Source: DATAUK01 sp036268295
GTDB taxonomy: Bacteria; Actinomycetota; Actinomycetes; JAFAQI01
Direction of reading: 5' to 3'
Length of the DNA stretch: 64,000 bases
Assembly (NCBI GenBank): GCA_036268295.1
Contig: DATAUK010000050.1
Span: 62,001-126,000 of the forward strand
The position numbers and the translations under genes were made by a program. Below, piece after piece: positions 59,752-64,000 of this stretch. A model generated the notes under the pieces. That model saw only the letters and a list, made by a program, of their open reading frames with translations. It was not told the DNA's origin and ran no database searches. Within the stretch, counting starts at the first letter, position 1. Every line of letters begins with the position of its first letter.

Positions 59752-60779
59752 CCGACTCGCACGACCCACACCCCGACGAGGTTTCGGGACGCCCGCAGCG
59801 CCGCATCGGCCGCCGCCGCCCCGAGCCGGCCACCACCGACTTGTTGTCACGCAACGAGCAGACCGTCGATCTCGACAACGCGCCGCCTGAGGTCGATCCG
59901 CGCGAGGACAAGTTCGGCGAATGGCAAGTCTCGGCGCTGTTCATGCTCGGGATCCTCGCGACACTCGCGTTCCTCGTGGCCTACTTCGCGGTGTCGATCC
60001 GCGACAACCTCGGCCTCGACAGCAACCGTTGGCTGGGCGGCAGCCTCGCGGTGTCGCTATTCGCTATCGGCGCCGGAATGATCGTCTGGGCCAAGAAGCT
60101 GCTCCCCCATGACAAGGCGATCCAGGACCGCCACGACTTCCACTCGACACCGGAGGAAGAGAAGGTCGCCGAGGACACGTTCCTGGCCGGTGTCGACGAC
60201 ATGGGCCTGGGTAAGCGCAAGATCCTGCGCCGCACCTTGATGGGTGCGCTCGGGTTGTTCCCGCTGCCGCTGATCGTGATGCTGCGCGACCTCGGCCCGC
60301 TGCCGCACCGCACCCTGCTCGAGACCGGCTGGAAGGCCGGATCGCGGCTGGTCGACCTAGACACCAAGCTCCCGGTCAAGCTCGGTGACCTCTCGATCGG
60401 CGGCATCCAGACGGTGATGCCCGAAGGTTTCACCACGCCCTCGGACTTCGCGCTCGCTCCGACCATGCTGATCCGATTCGGTCCGGGCCAGATCCTGTCG
60501 CAGAAGGAAGCCAACTGGGGGGTCGACGACCACGTCGCCTACTCCAAGATCTGCACTCACGCCGGTTGCCCGATCAGCCTGTACGAGCAGCAGAGCCATA
60601 ACCTGCTCTGCCCGTGCCACCAGTCGACCTTCGACATGGCGCGCGACGCGAAGGTGATCTTCGGCCCGGCCGCCCGGCCACTGCCCCAGCTGCGGATCAA
60701 GGTCGACAGCCAGGGCTACCTCTACGCCGCCGGGCCGTACTCCCAGCCGGTCGGACCGAGCTTCTGGGAGCGCCGATGA
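59748..60779 (+). CDS. qcrA: Rieske iron-sulfur subunit of the bc1 complex
   Basis: A 343-residue Rieske protein with three membrane helices in the N-terminal half (FMLGILATLAFLVAYFAV, LGGSLAVSLFAIGAGMIVWA, MGALGLFPLPLIVML) and cluster ligands in CTHAGCPI and CPCHQSTFD. The ATG at 59748 overlaps the qcrC stop. Actinobacterial QcrA differs from other Rieske subunits in having three helices, as here. Confidence 0.95.
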   Translation: MTDSHDPHPDEVSGRPQRRIGRRRPEPATTDLLSRNEQTVDLDNAPPEVDPREDKFGEWQVSALFMLGILATLAFLVAYFAVSIRDNLGLDSNRWLGGSLAVSLFAIGAGMIVWAKKLLPHDKAIQDRHDFHSTPEEEKVAEDTFLAGVDDMGLGKRKILRRTLMGALGLFPLPLIVMLRDLGPLPHRTLLETGWKAGSRLVDLDTKLPVKLGDLSIGGIQTVMPEGFTTPSDFALAPTMLIRFGPGQILSQKEANWGVDDHVAYSKICTHAGCPISLYEQQSHNLLCPCHQSTFDMARDAKVIFGPAARPLPQLRIKVDSQGYLYAAGPYSQPVGPSFWERR

Positions 60780-62488
60780 CCACGACCTCGGAGGACAAGG
60801 TGCCCGCGGGCGAGGTGGCGACTCGCAAGTCGCTGAAGTACGTCGACGACCAGCTCGGCTCGGCGAGCTTCCTCAAACGCAGCATGGACAAGGTGTTTCC
60901 GGACCACTGGTCGTTCATGCTCGGCGAGATCGCGCTCTACAGCTTCGTGATCCTGCTGCTGACCGGCACCTACCTCACGTTGTTCTTCCACGCCAGTCAG
61001 CAAGAGGTCATCTACAACGGCAGCTACGCGCCGCTGCGCAGCGTTCAGATGACCGACGCCTACGCCTCGACGCTGCACATCTCCTTCGATGTGCGCGGCG
61101 GCCTGCTGATGCGCCAGATTCACCACTGGGCCGCGTTGCTGTTCACGACCTCGATCGTCGTACACATGTTCCGGGTCTACTTCACCGGCGCGTTCCGCAA
61201 GCCGCGCACGATCAACTGGCACATCGGCACGATCCTGCTGATCCTCGCGATCCTCGAAGGCTTCGCCGGCTACTCCCTGCCGGACGACCTGCTGTCGGGC
61301 ACCGGGCTGCGGATCGCCTACTCGGTCGCCGAATCCATCCCCGTGGTCGGCAGCTACGTCGTGTTCTTCCTCTTCGGCGCGAACTATCCGGGCACCGACA
61401 TCATCTCCAGGTTGTTCATCATCCATGTTCTGCTGGTGCCGGGCATCATGCTCGCGCTGATCGCGGCGCACATGATGATCCTCTGGCACCAGAAGCACAC
61501 CGACTTCCCGGGTCCTGGGAAGACCGAGGACGTCGTGGTGGGGACGAAGTTCTACCCGACGTTCTTCTTGAAGACCAACGGGTTCTTCTTCATGGTCTTC
61601 GGCATGGTCGCCGCACTCGGCGCCTTCGCCCAGATCAACCCGGTGTGGCTCTACGGGCCCTACAACCCGGGACAAGTCTCGGCCGGCTCACAGCCGGACT
61701 GGTACATCCTGTTCCTCGAGGGCTCGCTGCGCATGATGCCCAACTGGGAGACGCACATCTTCCATCACACGATCAGCTGGAACATCCTGATCCCCGGCGT
61801 GATCATCCCGGGAATCATGTTCAACCTGATCGCGGTGTATCCCGCGATCGAGGCATGGGCGACCAAGGACCGCGGATATCACAACCTGCTCGACCGACCG
61901 CGTGACGTGCCGGTCCGGACCGGACTCGGCGTGATGTCGCTGACGTTCTACCTGATCCTGGTCATCGGCGGCGCGAATGACGTCCTCGCCTCGACCTTCC
62001 ACTGGTCGCTCCAGGCAACGACCTGGGTGCTGCGGTTCCTGCTGATCTTCCTGCCGCCGGCGGCGTTCAAGCTGACGAAACGGTTCTGTCTCGGACTCCA
62101 GCATCACGACGAGGCGTTGCTGCATCACGGCATCGAGACCGGCATCATCCGAAGACTTCCGCACGGCGAATACATCGAAGTGGAGGAACCGGTGCCGGCC
62201 GTGAAGGCCGCGGTGCTGGCCAGCCAGATCGGCTACGACCTGCACGCCGACCACCACGCGCTCGGCGTCGGCGGCAGCAACGGACACGGGCCGAGCGGTC
62301 CGTCGTCCAACGGGCACGGCGCCGCTCAGAACGGTGTCAGCAGTGCGGGTGACGCGACGACGAACGCGCAGATCAGACGTCCGGTCGCCTTGACCGAACG
62401 AGCCCGACTGAAACTCGAGGCGTTCTACCTCGGTGGCCGCGAGTCGATCCCCGACCCGCAGCCCGGTGACTCCGGTTCGGGTCACTGA
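60776..62488 (+). CDS. qcrB: Cytochrome b subunit of the bc1 complex
   Basis: A 570-residue cytochrome b. Haem-b histidines lie in RQIHHWAALLFTTSIVVHMF and in IIHVLLVPGIMLALIAAHMM; the Qo-site PDWY motif is present (SQPDWYILFLEG). After the membrane core, a long C-terminal extension of about 130 residues includes a His/Gly/Ser-rich stretch (GVGGSNGHGPSGPSSNGHG). The ATG at 60776 overlaps the qcrA stop, completing ctaE-qcrC-qcrA-qcrB. Confidence 0.95.
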   Translation: MTTTSEDKVPAGEVATRKSLKYVDDQLGSASFLKRSMDKVFPDHWSFMLGEIALYSFVILLLTGTYLTLFFHASQQEVIYNGSYAPLRSVQMTDAYASTLHISFDVRGGLLMRQIHHWAALLFTTSIVVHMFRVYFTGAFRKPRTINWHIGTILLILAILEGFAGYSLPDDLLSGTGLRIAYSVAESIPVVGSYVVFFLFGANYPGTDIISRLFIIHVLLVPGIMLALIAAHMMILWHQKHTDFPGPGKTEDVVVGTKFYPTFFLKTNGFFFMVFGMVAALGAFAQINPVWLYGPYNPGQVSAGSQPDWYILFLEGSLRMMPNWETHIFHHTISWNILIPGVIIPGIMFNLIAVYPAIEAWATKDRGYHNLLDRPRDVPVRTGLGVMSLTFYLILVIGGANDVLASTFHWSLQATTWVLRFLLIFLPPAAFKLTKRFCLGLQHHDEALLHHGIETGIIRRLPHGEYIEVEEPVPAVKAAVLASQIGYDLHADHHALGVGGSNGHGPSGPSSNGHGAAQNGVSSAGDATTNAQIRRPVALTERARLKLEAFYLGGRESIPDPQPGDSGSGH

Positions 62489-62564
62489 GCAGCCACCGGC
62501 GCTGACACGACGTAGGGCTGAGCCAGTGAGACACTGAGGTCCCTCGAGGACCCCAGGAGCAGCA

Positions 62565-63079
62565 ACGGCCGAGGCGTACTGGATCTGTGTCGGCATCGGC
62601 GCCGGCGGATGCGTCGCGCTTTGCATCGCCGCCCGCTGCTCGTGGAGCTCACCTGGTTCTGCGGGCTCGCCGGGACGTTGCAAGCCGTCGCGACGCCCGA
62701 TCTCACGGTGAGCTTCCAGCACCTGACGTTCTGGGAGTACGTCGTCGCGCACGTCGGCGTCGTCGTCGCCGCGCTCTACCTGGTGATCGGGCTGGGCCAT
62801 CGGCCGCGGGCCGGGTCGGTCGCGCGGGTCTTCACGATCACGCTGGTCTACACCGGCGGCGTGGCCGTCGCGGACGCGGTCACCGGCGCCGACTACATCT
62901 TCCTGGCCGCGCGACCGGTCACCTGGTCGCTGCTGTCCGTGTTCGGCCCGTGGCCGTGGTACCTCGCCAGCGCCGCCGCCGTCGCCCTGATCCTGCTGAT
63001 CGCCCTCGACACGCCGTTTCGCCGCGGCCGGGCCGGAGCCGCAGCGCAGCGCCTGACCGCCGCGCCTAGTCCGGGGTAG
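62565..63079 (+). pseudogene. Decayed YwaF/TIGR02206 membrane protein
   Basis: From the ATG at 62609 an open frame gives RRPLLVELTWFCGLAGTLQA and four further helices, matching only the second half of TIGR02206 (YwaF-like) proteins. The missing first helix is visible just upstream in another frame (AEAYWICVGIGAGGCVALCI, from 62568). That frame has a good AGGAG site, but where a start is expected it has ACG (62565). So the gene appears to carry a lost start, an internal deletion of the next helices and a frame change near 62630. The 3' end overlaps arfB by 14 bp. Confidence 0.55.
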
Positions 63080-63494
63080 GCGGGCGGCGCAGCCGCTTGG
63101 TGACCGCGTCCTTCCGCTTGCTGTCCAGCCGGCGCGCTCGGGCAGCCTTGCTCGGCTTGGTGGCGCGCCGCGGCGGCGGTGGCGGCGCGGTCGCCTCCCG
63201 AAGCAGATCGGCAAGCCGGGCGCGCGCGGCCTGCCGGTTGCGAAGCTGCGAGCGGTGCTCCTCGGCGACGACGGTCACCACGCCATCCACCAGTCGGCCG
63301 CTCAGCCGCTCGAGCGCGCGGGCTCGCGCCGTCGGGCCGAGCGAGGCCGACCGCGCCACGTCGTATGACAGCTCGACCCGGCTGTCGCTGGTGTTGACCG
63401 ACTGCCCGCCCGGCCCGGACGCGCGCGAGAACCGCCACCTCAGCTCCCCCTCGGGGATGCTCAGTCGCGGAGTGACCTCGAGTGGCTCGGTCAT
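63066..63494 (-). CDS. arfB: Alternative ribosome-rescue factor (peptidyl-tRNA hydrolase ArfB)
   Basis: A 142-residue RF1-like domain protein that releases stalled peptides from ribosomes. The catalytic GGQ is in RASGPGGQSVNTSDSRVEL (about residues 24-42), and the C-terminal tail is rich in Arg/Lys (RRATKPSKAARARRLDSKRK), as needed for binding the empty mRNA channel. Confidence 0.93.
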   Translation of the reverse strand: MTEPLEVTPRLSIPEGELRWRFSRASGPGGQSVNTSDSRVELSYDVARSASLGPTARARALERLSGRLVDGVVTVVAEEHRSQLRNRQAARARLADLLREATAPPPPPRRATKPSKAARARRLDSKRKDAVTKRLRRPPTPD

Positions 63495-63598
63495 GGCTCC
63501 ATGGTCGCGCGTGAGGGCCGCCCGCGGCCACCGAGATCGCGATCCCGCGCGGCGTGGGAGTTAGCGCCAGGTCGGGCGAATGGGGCAGTCTTGCCGCC

Positions 63599-64000
63599 AT
63601 GACGACCGACGCCATGGCTGTGAAGAAGCCTGGACCGCATCTGGCCATCGCCCTCGCGCTGATCATCATCGGCGCGATCCTGGGGCTCACCGGGCTCGTC
63701 AAGGGCGTCCAAAGCGTCGTCCATGACGTACGCGGCATCGTCACCTCGACCACGCCGGCCGACTTCCAGCGCAATCTCGCCGCCGGCACCTGGGAGATCT
63801 ACGTCGGTGACGGCCAGCAGCTGCAGCTCAACGACATCACGATCACTGGCCCGGGAAACACGATCATCCAGGCACGGCCGACCGGAAGCAGCAGCCAGAC
63901 GTTGAAGAACCACGGCGAGCAGTACGTCGGCCAGGTCGAGTTCACCGTCACCAGACCCGGCGGCTACGACATCAAGGTCGCCGAGCCGCCCGGCGTGCCG
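63599..64000 (+). CDS. Membrane-anchored secreted protein (partial, runs off the window)
   Basis: From the ATG at 63599 an open frame of 134 codons continues past the window end. The start MTTDAMAVKKPGPH is followed by one membrane helix (LAIALALIIIGAILGLTGLV, residues 15-34) and an external beta-rich part (GTWEIYVGDGQQLQLND, QYVGQVEFTVTRPGGYDIKV) reminiscent of small signal-anchored beta-sandwich proteins. No family recognised. Confidence 0.75.
   Translation, partial: MTTDAMAVKKPGPHLAIALALIIIGAILGLTGLVKGVQSVVHDVRGIVTSTTPADFQRNLAAGTWEIYVGDGQQLQLNDITITGPGNTIIQARPTGSSSQTLKNHGEQYVGQVEFTVTRPGGYDIKVAEPPGVP

Noticed and set aside
61688..63214. 508-codon minus-strand frame opposite qcrB
   Set aside because: Antisense shadow of cytochrome b; no domain.
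1..64000. tRNA genes, CRISPR arrays, integrases or prophage
   Set aside because: Read on both strands for clover-leaf arms, spaced direct repeats and recombinase motifs; none was convincing.

Overview
The window is GC-rich chromosomal DNA from an actinomycete (Actinomycetota). The evidence is the SepH division protein, a PASTA-domain PknL-type kinase, QcrCAB with a dihaem QcrC, a PimB-type mannosyltransferase, a DEDD-exonuclease/UvrC-like fusion, DUF3040, and abundant GTG starts with TANNNT boxes 6-8 nt upstream of start codons. From about 12.5 kb to the end the gene order follows the region I recall as Rv2172c-Rv2196 of Mycobacterium tuberculosis (metF, polyprenyl synthase, Rv2175c, pknL, aroG, plsC, ArsA, SRPBCC, fadD15, pimB, NlpC/P60, UvrC-like, trpD, ctaE, qcrCAB), with other genes interleaved. 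Genus cannot be assigned. No tRNA, rRNA, CRISPR array, prophage or complete IS was seen.

Layout. 1-4.3 kb: MoxR tail, DUF58 and transglutaminase module, then a decayed surface-repeat fragment. 4.3-7.5 kb (minus): HEPN protein, methyltransferase, DNA polymerase IV and DUF3040, with a near-perfect LexA box upstream. 7.6-10.2 kb: YbaK-like, GNAT and FAD oxidoreductase genes with overlapping ends. 10.2-11.6 kb: a RES toxin/antitoxin pair split by a 151-bp MITE-like element. 11.6-18.7 kb: serine hydrolase, metF, carotenoid genes (GGPP synthase, crtI, crtB, crtYc/crtYd), thiE and an Rv2175c-like gene. 18.7-21 kb: TPP riboswitch and thiOSG. 21-26.9 kb: Rieske protein, 2-hydroxyacid dehydrogenase, LysM/transglycosylase, PknL and endonuclease IV. 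27-32.4 kb: transporter, a Trp/Phe/Tyr leader peptide and terminator upstream of a type I DAHP synthase, threonine aldolase, a sigma-like membrane protein, and a type II DAHP synthase. 32.7-38.7 kb: a PPi-type phosphofructokinase, DUF1028, glycerol kinase, PlsC, an esterase and a membrane protein. 38.7-46 kb: ornithine cyclodeaminase family, carbamate kinase, ROK glucokinase, ArsA ATPase, SRPBCC, phosphoesterase and zinc ribbon. 46-53.3 kb: acyl-CoA ligase, PimB, HExxH membrane protein, SepH, and NlpC/P60 with a c-di-AMP riboswitch. 53.4-64 kb: UvrC-like fusion, phosphotransferase, Lrp-type protein, a large hairpin, trpD, a REC-like protein, ctaE-qcrCAB, a decayed YwaF gene, arfB and a truncated secreted protein.

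The genes are mainly core metabolism (aromatic amino acids, thiamine, carotenoids, glycerolipids, respiration) and envelope maintenance. The most informative signals are regulatory: the LexA box on the dinB cluster, the aromatic attenuator before aroF, TPP and c-di-AMP riboswitches, and paired 9-bp GTCACA repeats upstream of the two cell-wall hydrolase genes. The accessory signals are the MITE inside the toxin-antitoxin operon and three decayed genes.
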